Assembly (NCBI RefSeq): GCF_018449695.1
Contig: NZ_JAAVUY010000018.1
Span: 1-64,000 of the forward strand
Direction of reading: 5' to 3'
DNA: 64,000 nucleotides
Source of the DNA: Bradyrhizobium sp. dw_411
GTDB lineage: Bacteria > Pseudomonadota > Alphaproteobacteria > Rhizobiales > Xanthobacteraceae
Positions 9,086-18,447 of the stretch are shown here, piece after piece. Each line of letters opens with the position of its first letter. Position 1 is the first letter of the stretch. The notes beneath the pieces were generated by a model that saw only the letters and a list, made by a program, of their open reading frames with translations, had not been told where the DNA came from and searched no databases. The position numbers and the translations under genes are program-made.

Positions 9086-10069
9086 TTGAAAGTCCTGATC
9101 TTCGGTGGCGCAGGTTTTGTCGGGCTGAATATCGCCGCCGCGTTGCTCGCGCGTGGACACAAGGTGACAGCGTTCGACCGCTCAGAGTTGCCGCGCGCTG
9201 CGCAGCAGGATTTTGCGTGCTATGGCGATGCGCTGGCGGCCGTGCAGGGCGATGTCAGGGATAAGTCAGAGATCGAGCGCGTGATCGCCGGCGGTTACGA
9301 CACGATTATTCTGGGCGCCGCGATCACCGCGGGCTCGGCGCGTGATGCCGCCGACCCCTTGTCGATCCTGCAGGTCAATCTTCTGGCGCAGGTTCCCATT
9401 CTGGAAGCCGCGCGGCGCAGCGGGGTAACGCGGATCATCAATCTGTCGTCGGGTTCGGCTTATGGCGCGGCGGCTTCCCGGCATTCTTTGCTCGATGAAG
9501 AAACGCCATGCGATCCGGTCTCGCTTTATTCCATCACCAAATATGCGTCCGAGAGAGTCGCCGCACGCCTCTCTGCGTTGTGGCAATTCGATATCATCAG
9601 CGTGCGGCTAAGCGGTGTGTTCGGGCCATGGGAACGCGCGACAGGCGTGCGCGATACGCCGAGCGCGCAGGCGCAGATTGTCGCGGCGCTGCGGCAGCAA
9701 GGTCAGGCGATTTTGTCTCGTCCCGGAATCAAGGACTGGATTTACGCGCCTGATGTCGCCGATGCCGTGACGGTGCTGATCGAAGCCGCCAGACCGAAGC
9801 ATCGCCTCTACAATATCTCGACCGGGCGGGAGTGGTCTGCGTTGCAATGGGGACAGGAGTTGGCAGCCCTGCATCCGGGCTTCGTCTGCCGGCTGGCCGC
9901 ATCGGGCGAAACGCCGACGGTCGATCTGCACAGCGACATTGATCGCGCGCCGTTGTCGATCGCGCGGATGGAGCAGGAGTTCGGCTGGCGCGCCCGCTTC
10001 GGCTGCGCGGATTCGGCTGTGGATCTCAGCGCGTGGTGGACGCGCCACGGGGGGGAATCTGAGATATGA
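9086..10069 (+). CDS. NAD-dependent epimerase/dehydratase family protein
   Basis: Extended SDR of 327 residues. A Rossmann glycine motif FGGAGFVG opens the protein, followed by INLSSGSAYG and the catalytic YxxxK in YSITKYASE. Start is taken as TTG 9086, preceded by AGGGGG at a good distance; reading further upstream would overlap the hydantoinase. It sits 22 bases after the hydantoinase stop, and its own stop overlaps the next gene by ATGA, so it is probably in one operon. Substrate unknown; not a standard part of hydantoin pathways. Confidence 0.85.
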   Translation: MKVLIFGGAGFVGLNIAAALLARGHKVTAFDRSELPRAAQQDFACYGDALAAVQGDVRDKSEIERVIAGGYDTIILGAAITAGSARDAADPLSILQVNLLAQVPILEAARRSGVTRIINLSSGSAYGAAASRHSLLDEETPCDPVSLYSITKYASERVAARLSALWQFDIISVRLSGVFGPWERATGVRDTPSAQAQIVAALRQQGQAILSRPGIKDWIYAPDVADAVTVLIEAARPKHRLYNISTGREWSALQWGQELAALHPGFVCRLAASGETPTVDLHSDIDRAPLSIARMEQEFGWRARFGCADSAVDLSAWWTRHGGESEI

Positions 10070-11490
10070 GCAGCGCACTCGCCGCTCTCGAGGCTCAGGT
10101 CCGCGACGATCTCGCCAAAACCTCGCATCCGAATGCGCCCTGGCTCGAGCCGGTGTCGGGACCGGATGGCAAGCCAGCGTTGGATGTTCTCATTATAGGC
10201 GCCGGCCAATCGGGAATCACCACCGCCTTTGGCCTGATGCGTTCGCAGGTCACCAACATTCTGGTTCTGGACAAAGAGGAAGAGGGCCGTGAAGGCCCGT
10301 GGCTGTCTTATGCCCGCATGCATACGCTGCGCAGCCCGAAACACTTCACCGGGCCCGATCTCGATATTCCCAGTCTCACCTATCAGTCGTGGCACGAAGC
10401 GCGTTTTGGCAAAGAGCATTGGCAGAATCTGACGCTGATCCCGCGCGTTCTCTGGGTTGAATATCTGCTCTGGTTCCGGCGCACGGTCGGCGTGAACGTG
10501 CGCAATGGTTGCGAGCTGCTTGAGATTGCACCTGCCGGAAATGGCATGTTGGCTGCGATTGTGGAATCCGGCGGCGCCGCTGAAACGCTTTATGCGCGCA
10601 AGATAGTTCTCGCGACCGGGCAGGAGGCGATGGGCAACTGGACCATCCCCGAGCCGTTGCGCCATTTGCCGGATACGTTGGTGGCGCGGACTTCAGACCC
10701 GATCGATTTCGAAGCGATGCGCGGCAAGAACGTCGCCGTGATCGGCGCCGGTGCCACCGCCTTCGACAATGCGGCGACCGCGCTTGAGGCCGGCGCGGCC
10801 GAAGTGCATTTGCTGTGCCGGCGTGCGGAGATCCAGTTGGTCCAGCCCTATATCTGGCTGACCTTTAGCGGCTTCCTGCGTCACTTCAGCGATCTTGATG
10901 ATATCAAGCGCTGGCGCTTCATGAGCGCGATTATGGATTTGCGGGAAGGCTTTCCGCAGGCGACCTGGGATCGCTGCGCGCGGTTTGCCAATTTCCATCT
11001 GCATGAGGGCTCGCCGGTCGAGGCGGCCAAGGAAATCGGCGGCGCGGTTGAGTTGCAGACGCCGCGCGGGAATATTTTGACGGATTTCGTCATCTGCGGT
11101 ACCGGCACCCATATCGATTTCACCGAGCGTCGCGAATTGAAGAATTTTGCCGACAATATCGCGACCTGGGCGGACCGCTATCAGCCGCCGGCCGACGAAC
11201 AGAGCCCGCGCCTTGGCCGCTATCCTTATCTGGCCGACGATTACGCGCTCATGGAACGCACCCCCGGACAAACGCCTTGGATTTCCAGTATTCATCTGTT
11301 CGCATTTGCTTCCACCATGAGCTTTGGTCCGTCCGGCTCGTCGATCAATGCCATGACGACCGCGATTCCCAAGCTGGTGCATGGCCTGACCCGCGCTCTC
11401 TTCCGCGCCGATCTCGACCGTCACTGGGCATCGTTCAAGGCCTATGACGTGCCGCAGGCTGTGATTCCCAGGCCGAAAGCGCCGGAATAA
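10066..11490 (+). CDS. FAD/NAD(P)-dependent oxidoreductase (flavin-containing monooxygenase-like)
   Basis: Flavoprotein of 474 residues with two dinucleotide-binding motifs: LIIGAGQSG near residue 42 for FAD, and VIGAGATAFDNA near residue 226 for NAD(P)H. The gap between them and the segment GPWLSYARMHTLRSPK resemble FMO/Baeyer-Villiger-type or ornithine-hydroxylase-like enzymes. I do not see the full FMO fingerprint, so the reaction is open. Translation overlaps the epimerase by 4 bases. It may oxidise the imported substrate before ring opening; a link to the flavin reductase at 6094 is speculative. Confidence 0.8.
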   Translation: MSSALAALEAQVRDDLAKTSHPNAPWLEPVSGPDGKPALDVLIIGAGQSGITTAFGLMRSQVTNILVLDKEEEGREGPWLSYARMHTLRSPKHFTGPDLDIPSLTYQSWHEARFGKEHWQNLTLIPRVLWVEYLLWFRRTVGVNVRNGCELLEIAPAGNGMLAAIVESGGAAETLYARKIVLATGQEAMGNWTIPEPLRHLPDTLVARTSDPIDFEAMRGKNVAVIGAGATAFDNAATALEAGAAEVHLLCRRAEIQLVQPYIWLTFSGFLRHFSDLDDIKRWRFMSAIMDLREGFPQATWDRCARFANFHLHEGSPVEAAKEIGGAVELQTPRGNILTDFVICGTGTHIDFTERRELKNFADNIATWADRYQPPADEQSPRLGRYPYLADDYALMERTPGQTPWISSIHLFAFASTMSFGPSGSSINAMTTAIPKLVHGLTRALFRADLDRHWASFKAYDVPQAVIPRPKAPE

Positions 11491-11583
11491 CGCGGCGGAT
11501 GCGCGGGTGTTTGGGATATCGCTTGGCGCATTATTTGCTTAAACTTTGGTCACGGGTTCAGGTTTTGTACGGGGGATTGAACG

Positions 11584-13200
11584 ATGCATTTTGGATGTCA
11601 CGGGTCGTTGCTGGGCGCGGTCGCTGCACTGGCGCTTTTTCTCGCGGCGGAGCCCGGCCGGGCGCAGTCGCGGGCCGAGACGCTGCGCTATGTCACCGGC
11701 GCGTCGGTTAATACGCTCGATCCGAATGTTCCGGGATCGACCCGCGAATCCTTTGCGGTCAGCCTCAGCACCTACGACCGGCTGGTCTCATTTGGCCGCA
11801 AGCAATTGAACGGCAAATGGGTGTTCGATCTCGACAAGATCAACGGCGAATTGGCCGAGTCCTGGGACGTCAGCCCCGACAAATTGAAGATCACATTTCA
11901 TCTGCGCAAGGATGCCAAGTTTCAGGATGGCACGCCGGTCACCGCCGAAGACGTCAAATGGTCGCTCGATCGCGCCGTGACCGCGCCGGTGCTCGGCAAG
12001 GCGCAATTGCTGACGGGCTCGCTGACGAACGCCGATCAGTTCAAGGTGATCGATCCCCTGACGTTTGAGGTGACGCTGCCGAAACCCGACAAGCTCGCGC
12101 TGCCCAATCTCGCCACGGTCTATCCGATCATCTTCAATTCCAAGGTGGCGAAGGCGAATGCGACCGCGGAAGATCCCTGGGCGATCGCCTGGCTTAAGGA
12201 ACATACCGTTGGCAGCGGCGCCTACATCATCGAGAGCTTCAAGCCCGGCGAACAGGTGATCATGAAGCGCAACGAGGCCTGGAATCGCGGTACCGCGGAG
12301 AAGGCCGCGTCCTTCAAGCGGGTCATCATTCAGTCGATCCCGGAGCCGGCGACGCGCGCCAACCTGGTCGAGCGCGGCGATGCGGACATCACGGTCGATC
12401 TGCAGGCCAGCGATGTGCAATCGCTCGAAAGTAAAGGCAAGCTGACGGTGATTTCGACGCCGCAGTATAATTCCGTGACTTTCATTTCGATGAACAACAC
12501 CATCCCGCCGTTCGATAACATCAACGTGCGCCGTGCCATCGCCTACGCGTTGCCGTATGAAGACATGTTCAAGGCGGCCTTGTTCGGCCGCGGAACGCCG
12601 CTGTTCGGCGCGACCTGGGCGGACGGCAAGCCGACCACCAGCATCTATCCGGCCCCGCAGCCGGTCACGCTCGATCTCGACAAGGCCACGGCCTTCCTCA
12701 AGGAAGCCGGCATGCCTGATGGCTTCTCGACCACTTTCAGCTTCAATGTCGGTCAGGCCTCGACCGCCGAGCCGATGGCCGCTTTGGTCAAGGAATCGCT
12801 CGCCAAGATCGGCATCAAGGTCGACATCCAGAAATTGCCGGATGCGCAGATGTCGACGCAGATCAACGAGAAGAAGCTGCCCTTCTTCACCGAAGGCATC
12901 GTCGCCTGGTTGCCGTCGACGGATTATTTCTACCGCAATTTCTACATCGGCGATCAGCGCTGGAACTACAGCAGCATCAAGGATCCGGAATTGACCGCGA
13001 TCGCGCAGGAGGCGCGGTTCGAGCCCGACCAGAAGAAATATGAAGAAGACGGCCTGAAGCTCAACGCGATTCATTTCGCCATCATGCCGCAGATTCCGCT
13101 GTGGCAGCCGGCGCAGGATGCGGTGATGGCGCCCTCGATCGCGGGCTATACCTATCAGTTCCACCGTCAGGTCGATTATCGCGACCTCAGTCGCAAGTGA
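11584..13200 (+). CDS. Peptide/nickel-type ABC transporter substrate-binding protein
   Basis: Extracytoplasmic receptor of 538 residues of the SBP_bac_5 (DppA/OppA) family. A Sec signal peptide with core LLGAVAALALFLAA ends around GRAQS. Family hallmarks are SVNTLDPNVPG, then ESWDVSPDKLKITFHLRKDAKFQDG split over residues 90-120. GGGGGA lies before the ATG. It is separated from the permease by 247 bases containing a palindromic repeat. It most likely delivers the compound metabolised by the upstream enzymes. Confidence 0.92.
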   Translation: MHFGCHGSLLGAVAALALFLAAEPGRAQSRAETLRYVTGASVNTLDPNVPGSTRESFAVSLSTYDRLVSFGRKQLNGKWVFDLDKINGELAESWDVSPDKLKITFHLRKDAKFQDGTPVTAEDVKWSLDRAVTAPVLGKAQLLTGSLTNADQFKVIDPLTFEVTLPKPDKLALPNLATVYPIIFNSKVAKANATAEDPWAIAWLKEHTVGSGAYIIESFKPGEQVIMKRNEAWNRGTAEKAASFKRVIIQSIPEPATRANLVERGDADITVDLQASDVQSLESKGKLTVISTPQYNSVTFISMNNTIPPFDNINVRRAIAYALPYEDMFKAALFGRGTPLFGATWADGKPTTSIYPAPQPVTLDLDKATAFLKEAGMPDGFSTTFSFNVGQASTAEPMAALVKESLAKIGIKVDIQKLPDAQMSTQINEKKLPFFTEGIVAWLPSTDYFYRNFYIGDQRWNYSSIKDPELTAIAQEARFEPDQKKYEEDGLKLNAIHFAIMPQIPLWQPAQDAVMAPSIAGYTYQFHRQVDYRDLSRK

Positions 13201-13272
13201 TCGACGCAAAGCGGTGAGTGGCCAGAGCATGGTGACGTTTGATTGAACCGGTCTGTGATCGTCCTTACTTCA

Positions 13273-13387
13273 CCTCTCCCCTTGTGGGAGAGGTCGGATC
13301 GCATCGCAGATGCGATCCGGGTGAGGGGTTACGATCCATCGATAGACCCAGACCCCTCACCCCAACCCTCTCCCACAAGGGGAGAGG
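13273..13387. repeat. Nested palindromic intergenic repeat (family A, full copy)
   Basis: Three inverted-repeat pairs nest around one axis. The outer 21-base arms at 13273-13293 and 13367-13387 are perfect. Inside the left half, 11-base arms at 13295-13305 and 13309-13319 form a hairpin with a 3-base loop. GTGAGGGGT at 13321-13329 pairs with 13352-13360. It lies between the binding protein and permease genes of one transporter and could form a large mRNA stem-loop that lowers permease expression relative to the receptor. A fragment of the same family is at the left window edge. Confidence 0.85.
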
Positions 13388-13447
13388 GAGCTCACCGCCC
13401 GCGCCGTTACGGATTGGTCTAATTTCAGCAAATTTGAGCACCACGGT

Positions 13448-14476
13448 ATGAAGAGTTTCGGCGCAACGGTGCTGCGGGCAGGGAGGCGCTTTATGTCCTC
13501 GCTGCCGGCGCTGTTCGGCGTGCTGGTCTTTACTTTCCTGCTGATGCGCGTGCTGCCCGGCGATCCCGCGGTGTTCTTTGCCTCCGGACCGAACGCCGGC
13601 AAGGAAGAGATCGAGGTCATCCGCAAGCAGATGGGGCTGGATAAACCGGTGCCCGAGCAATTGCTGCTGTATCTCTATGACGTCGGCCGCGGCAATCTCG
13701 GCCGTTCGCTGATGACCGGGCAGGCCGTCACGAAAGATCTGCACGATCGTCTTCCTGCCTCGCTGGAATTGACGTTGACCGCGCTCCTGATCGCGCTTGT
13801 CTCGGCGGTGCCCATGGGCGTGCTCGCGGCGTTGAAACCGGGTTCGCTTATCGACCACGGCGTGCGGCTGTTCTGCGCGCTCGGCGTCTGCGTGCCCACC
13901 TTCGTTTCGGGGCTGCTGCTGATTTATGTCTTCTACTATCTCCTGGGTCTTGCGCCCGATCCGACCGGGCGCATCGATGTGTTCACCTCGCTGCCGCCCT
14001 CGCGCACCGGTTTTCTGCTGATCGATTTCCTGCTGGCTGGCGATTTCGAGGGCTGGTGGGCCGCGTTCAAGCAATTGATCCTGCCGGCGGCGACCATGGC
14101 GCTGTTCGTGATCGCACCGTTGGCGCGGATCACGCGCGCGTCGATGCTGGTGTCGCTCGGCAGCGATTTCGTGCGCACCGCGCGCTCGGTCGGGCTGTCC
14201 GGCTGGCACGTCGTCGTGACCTACGCGCTGCGCAATGCGATCCTGCCCGTCATCACCATCGCCGGCATCGTGTTCTCGACCATGCTCGGGGCCAATGTGC
14301 TGGTGGAAAAAGTCTACTCCTGGCCGGGTGTCGCGTCCTACGCACTGGATGCGCTGCTGTCGTCGGACTATGCGCCGGTGCAAGGTTTTGTCTTGTTGAT
14401 GGCCAGCGTATTTGTCGTGGTCAATCTTCTGGTCGATGTTCTCTACGGGATCGCCGATCCCCGGGTGTCGATTTGA
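13448..14476 (+). CDS. dppB: Peptide/nickel-type ABC transporter permease (DppB-like)
   Basis: Inner-membrane permease of 342 residues. FLLMRVLPGDPAVFF near residues 34-48 and the GLSGWHVVVTYALRNAILPV coupling segment in the C-terminal half are characteristic of DppB/OppB. Start at 13448 follows the repeat. The stop TGA shares its last base with the next ATG (TGATG). Confidence 0.92.
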   Translation: MKSFGATVLRAGRRFMSSLPALFGVLVFTFLLMRVLPGDPAVFFASGPNAGKEEIEVIRKQMGLDKPVPEQLLLYLYDVGRGNLGRSLMTGQAVTKDLHDRLPASLELTLTALLIALVSAVPMGVLAALKPGSLIDHGVRLFCALGVCVPTFVSGLLLIYVFYYLLGLAPDPTGRIDVFTSLPPSRTGFLLIDFLLAGDFEGWWAAFKQLILPAATMALFVIAPLARITRASMLVSLGSDFVRTARSVGLSGWHVVVTYALRNAILPVITIAGIVFSTMLGANVLVEKVYSWPGVASYALDALLSSDYAPVQGFVLLMASVFVVVNLLVDVLYGIADPRVSI

Positions 14477-15324
14477 TGGCCGGCGCGACGCTACGGCACA
14501 CCGCCTGGATCCTGCGCGGCAATCCCTTGACCGCGGTCGCCGCGGCCGGCGTCGTGTTGCTGGTCCTGCTCGCGATCTTCGGGCCGTCGATCGTGCCTTA
14601 CGACCCCATTGCTTCGAACGTGTCGCAGGCGCTGCTGCCGCCGAGTATGTCGCATTGGGCCGGCACCGATCAGCTCGGCCGCGATTCGTTCAGCCGTGTC
14701 ATTGTCGCAACAAGGCTCGATCTGGTGATTGCGGTTTCGGCGGTCGGCATTTCCTTTGTGCTGGGCGCCGTGATCGGCGCGTTTTGCGGTTATGCCGGCG
14801 GCCGGCTCGATCGCTCGGTCGGCCGCTTTGTCGATGTGATGATGGCGTTTCCGCTGTTCGTGCTGGCAATGGCGATGGTCGCGGCCCTCGGCAACCGGGT
14901 CGAGAACATCGTGATCGCGACCGCGATCATCAACCTGCCGTTCTACATTCGCTTTGCGCGAGCCGAGGTCAATGTCCGCCGCAATGTCGGCTGGGTCGAG
15001 GCGGCGAGGGCTTCCGGTGAAAGCCATGTTTCGGTGGTGCTGCGCTTCCTGTTGCCGAACGTCTTGCCGGCGATGGCGGTGCAGATGTCGCTTAATCTCG
15101 GCTGGGCGATCCTCAACGCGGCCGGATTGTCGTTTATCGGCCTTGGCGTCAAACCGCCAACGCCGGAATGGGGCATCCTGGTTGCGGAAGGCGCGCGCTT
15201 CATCTCGACCGGCAAATGGTGGCTGGTGGCGTTTCCCGGGCTGGCGCTGATGCTGGCCGTGCTGTGCTTCAACCTGTTGGGCGACGGGATGCGGGACATT
15301 CTCGATCCGCGAATGCGGACATGA
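14476..15324 (+). CDS. dppC: Peptide/nickel-type ABC transporter permease (DppC-like)
   Basis: Permease of 282 residues. The HWAGTDQLGRDSFSRVI block near residues 58-75 is the DppC/OppC hallmark, and SFIGLGVKPPTPEWG is the conserved loop. Start ATG 14476 overlaps the dppB stop by one base. ATGA overlap with the following ATPase gene shows tight coupling. Confidence 0.92.
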   Translation: MAGATLRHTAWILRGNPLTAVAAAGVVLLVLLAIFGPSIVPYDPIASNVSQALLPPSMSHWAGTDQLGRDSFSRVIVATRLDLVIAVSAVGISFVLGAVIGAFCGYAGGRLDRSVGRFVDVMMAFPLFVLAMAMVAALGNRVENIVIATAIINLPFYIRFARAEVNVRRNVGWVEAARASGESHVSVVLRFLLPNVLPAMAVQMSLNLGWAILNAAGLSFIGLGVKPPTPEWGILVAEGARFISTGKWWLVAFPGLALMLAVLCFNLLGDGMRDILDPRMRT

Positions 15325-17000
15325 CCGAGAGCCTGCTTCGCATCGAAGATTTGCATGTGACGTTTTCGACCCGCCGCGGCCTTGTCGAAGCGGTCCGCGG
15401 CGTCACGCTGTCGCTCGACGAGGGCGAAATGCTCGGGCTGGTCGGCGAGAGCGGATCCGGCAAATCTGTCACGGGGTTTGCGACCACGCGTTTGCTCGAC
15501 CCGGCCGGGCGGGTGACGGCGGGGCGGATTCTGTTTCGCGGCCAGGACATCACCAAAATATCGGATGGCGATTTTCGCGTGCTGCATGGTGCTGACATGT
15601 CGATGATCTTCCAGAACCCGCGCGCGGCGCTCAACCCGATCCGCGCCGTTGGTCTCCAGATTGCGGACGCGATTCTCAGTCACAAGCGGATGTCAAAGCA
15701 GCAAGCCGCGGATGAAGCGTTGAAGCTGCTGCAGGCCGTCCAGATACGCGACCCCGAAAAGCGGATGTCGGCCTATCCGCACGAGCTCTCCGGCGGCATG
15801 TGCCAGCGCGTGATGATCGCGATCGCGATCTCTTGTAACCCGAAACTGCTGATCGCGGACGAGCCAACCACCGGCCTCGACGTCACCACGCAGAAAGTGG
15901 TGATGGACTTGCTGGCGTCGATTGCCGCCGAGCGCGGGATGGCGACGATCCTGATCACGCATGATCTTGGTCTCGCGGCGCGTTATTGCCGGCGCGTCGT
16001 GGTGATGGAGCAGGGCCGTCTTGTCGAGGAGGCCGCGCCGTTGACGCTGTTTCACAACCCGCAGCATGCCTACACCAGGCGTCTGGTCGCCGCGTCGCCT
16101 ACGGCGACATCGCGTATCGAGGATCTCGTCACGGACGAGGAACGCGCCGCTTATCTGGTGACGCTCGCGGCGTGCAAGCCGCAACAGGCGCCCGCGCCGG
16201 GCACACCGCCGCTGCTGGATGTGAAGAACCTCGCCAAGCGCTACGATCAGGGCGCGCCGGCGGTGGCTGATTTTTCCATGACCATGGCCGCGGGTGAAAG
16301 TGTTGGGCTGGTCGGTGAATCCGGTTCGGGCAAAACCACGACATCGCGCATGATCTGCCGGCTGATCGATCCCAGCGAGGGGCAGATTTTGTTTGATGGG
16401 GAATCGATCGGGCATCTGGCCGCGCGGGATTTTCACCGCTCGCCGGTGCGCAGGGATATCCAGATCGTGTTTCAGGATCCCAATGACAGTCTGAACCCGC
16501 GCTTTACCGCGTTCGATTGCATCGCTCATCCGTTGCTGCGGCTCGTCGGCATGCGCCGGGGCGACGCGTTACGGCAGCGTGTTGAAGAATGCGCTGATCG
16601 CGTAGGTCTGCCGCTCGAACTATTGCCGCGTTTTCCGCATCAGCTCTCGGGCGGCCAGAAGGCCCGCGTCGGCATCGCGCGTGCCATCGCGTGCCGCCCG
16701 CGTCTCCTTGTGCTGGACGAGCCGACCGCGGCGCTGGATGTTTCGGTGCAGGCGGTGGTGCTGCAATTGCTGGACCGGTTGCGGCGCGAGGACAATCTGT
16801 CGCTGCTCTTTGTCAGTCACGATCTCAATGTGGTGCGCATGATGTGCGATCACACCATCGTGCTGCGCGACGGCCGCATTGTCGAACAAGGCGAGAGCCG
16901 GGCGCTGTTCGGTAATCCCAAGACCGATTACACCCGTGAGCTGGTCGACGCCGTGCCTCATATTGCCGGGCGTCGGTTGCGGCGGTCGTCTGATGTTTGA
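15321..17000 (+). CDS. Fused dipeptide-type ABC ATPase (DppD-DppF fusion)
   Basis: A single 559-residue protein carries two complete ABC cassettes. Cassette 1 has GESGSGKS near residues 42-49 and LSGGMCQR near 156. Cassette 2 has GESGSGKTT near residue 333 and LSGGQKAR near 443. Each is followed by the oligopeptide-type extension (HNPQHAYTRRLVAASP; GNPKTDYTRELVDAVP). Together they replace the usual separate DppD and DppF. Start ATG 15321 overlaps dppC. Such fusions (GsiA/YejF-like) occur in proteobacteria. Confidence 0.93.
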   Translation: MTESLLRIEDLHVTFSTRRGLVEAVRGVTLSLDEGEMLGLVGESGSGKSVTGFATTRLLDPAGRVTAGRILFRGQDITKISDGDFRVLHGADMSMIFQNPRAALNPIRAVGLQIADAILSHKRMSKQQAADEALKLLQAVQIRDPEKRMSAYPHELSGGMCQRVMIAIAISCNPKLLIADEPTTGLDVTTQKVVMDLLASIAAERGMATILITHDLGLAARYCRRVVVMEQGRLVEEAAPLTLFHNPQHAYTRRLVAASPTATSRIEDLVTDEERAAYLVTLAACKPQQAPAPGTPPLLDVKNLAKRYDQGAPAVADFSMTMAAGESVGLVGESGSGKTTTSRMICRLIDPSEGQILFDGESIGHLAARDFHRSPVRRDIQIVFQDPNDSLNPRFTAFDCIAHPLLRLVGMRRGDALRQRVEECADRVGLPLELLPRFPHQLSGGQKARVGIARAIACRPRLLVLDEPTAALDVSVQAVVLQLLDRLRREDNLSLLFVSHDLNVVRMMCDHTIVLRDGRIVEQGESRALFGNPKTDYTRELVDAVPHIAGRRLRRSSDV

Positions 17001-17115
17001 CGGCCCGCGCCGGGCGCTTGCGCGCCGCTGTCATGCGATATTCACAGGTTAACGTTCAAATTGCCGCATGACTCGCCTGATTCAGGCGCCGCAGTCATGA
17101 GAACGAGGGCGTGCC

Positions 17116-17994
17116 GTGTCGAACGATAACAATGCGCAACGGATGGACCGGGCGGCCGGTGGCAGGTCGAGCCTGTCGCAGGACGTCGTCACCACGGTGG
17201 CGACGGTTGGCGTGATCGCCGCGGGCGTCGCGCTGCTCGAAGTCGCGCTGATTCCGGGCATGGTGCTTGGCGGCGCCGCGGTGCTGGCGCCCAGTCTTCT
17301 GCCCAAATCCGTGACCGAATCCTTGTCCCTGCGCGGGATGCGCCGGCGCCTGAAGCCGCTGCTCGATTTCAGCCCGCCGGTCGCGTCGAAATCTCCGCTC
17401 AGGGCTTCGCCGCAAAACCTGCCGGTCGTGAAGCCGGCGCTCCCCGTCCAGTTCACCATCAAGCAGGCGATTGCCAAGACCATCACCTACCGGATCATCG
17501 TCACGACGCTGGATTTCACGGTCAATTACATAGTCATCGGCGAGGTCGCGACCGCGGCCGGCCTGTCAGCGTTTGCCCTTGTGGTGGGTCCGCTGTTTTA
17601 TCTCGCGCATGAAGCGGTGTGGAACCGGTTCGGCGATGCCGATAAGCGCGTCGACCTGACGGCTTATTTGCCGTGGCGACTCAACGCCAGAACGCCTTCG
17701 GACGCGGCGAGGCTTTCGGACGAGGCATCTTCAGACGCGCGGCCCGGATTCACGATCAGCCGGGCGCTGGCCAAGACGATCACGTTCCGTACCATCGCGA
17801 CCACGATGGATTTTACGACCAATTTCGTGGTGGTCGGCGATCTCGTCACCGCGCTGACGCTGTCGGCTTCCGGGTTTATCCTGGGCCCGTTCGTCTATTT
17901 CGGCCACGAGATGGCGTGGGATTATTATGGTTCGCCCGGCGCGCGCACGGATGAAACAGAGGCGCCCACGCTGTTATTGCCGGCGCCCGGCTAG
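17116..17994 (+). CDS. Membrane protein: DUF5132-like N-terminus plus two DUF2061 domains
   Basis: Protein of 292 residues starting at GTG 17116 with GAGGGC upstream. Residues 24-66 are a hydrophobic block (TTVATVGVIAAGVALLEVAL, then IPGMVLGGAAVLAPSLLPKS) that closely resembles the DUF5132 protein encoded at 24343. Two DUF2061-like repeats follow, at about 115-173 (KQAIAKTITYRIIVTTLDFT) and 214-272 (SRALAKTITFRTIATTMDFT), each ending in a GP.(F/V)Y..HE..W signature. Function unknown. It is preceded by the transporter operon but looks like a separate unit. Confidence 0.8.
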   Translation: MSNDNNAQRMDRAAGGRSSLSQDVVTTVATVGVIAAGVALLEVALIPGMVLGGAAVLAPSLLPKSVTESLSLRGMRRRLKPLLDFSPPVASKSPLRASPQNLPVVKPALPVQFTIKQAIAKTITYRIIVTTLDFTVNYIVIGEVATAAGLSAFALVVGPLFYLAHEAVWNRFGDADKRVDLTAYLPWRLNARTPSDAARLSDEASSDARPGFTISRALAKTITFRTIATTMDFTTNFVVVGDLVTALTLSASGFILGPFVYFGHEMAWDYYGSPGARTDETEAPTLLLPAPG

Positions 17995-18160
17995 CAATCT
18001 CCGCCACGGATCGATCGCGTTCAAAATAATTTGTCTGCGATGTTTGTGATTTGTTTCCGATAATGCAGGAGACGAGAATGGTTATCAATGTGGCGTCCTT
18101 GCCGCGGCCACATTGATTGCGAACAATCGGCCCATCGTCAAAACGCAAAAAGAAAATCCC

Positions 18161-18388
18161 ATGCGAATCTCAGACCTGACCTGCCCATCCTGCGCTTCCT
18201 CATATGAAATGGCCGAATCAATGTCGGCGGAGGGGAGCCCGGGCCGGGTCGAGTGCAGTGTCTGCGGTGGGTTGCTGGATTCCTGGCAGGCGCCGAAATT
18301 GCGCGCCTATCGCCTGGTTCTGCCGCCGGAACGCAAATATCGGCATATTGTCGCGCCGCCGTCGCCACTTTCCGCGATTGTCGCGTAA
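18161..18388 (+). CDS. Small CxxC-CxxC protein, hypothetical
   Basis: Protein of 75 residues with CPSCASSYEM at the N-terminus and CSVCGG about 25 residues later. The two CxxC pairs form a likely zinc knuckle like those in MJ0042-type or FmdB-like domains. ATG 18161 is used; an upstream in-frame start at 18113 would add 16 residues. Function unknown. It lies 56 bases before the RMD1-family gene. Confidence 0.6.
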   Translation: MRISDLTCPSCASSYEMAESMSAEGSPGRVECSVCGGLLDSWQAPKLRAYRLVLPPERKYRHIVAPPSPLSAIVA

Positions 18389-18447
18389 GATCATCGCCGG
18401 CTCGACAGGCATCGGCCTTTGGCGGCCTGCCTTGAGGAGACGGCGTG

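Noticed and set aside
7477..9162. Antisense open frame of 561 codons over the hydantoinase gene
   Set aside because: The plus-strand hydantoinase has all metal ligands; the antisense frame is Arg/His-rich without features.
17005..17035. Short GC-rich hairpins after the Dpp-type ATPase gene
   Set aside because: Arms of only 5-6 bases and no T-run; too weak to call a terminator.
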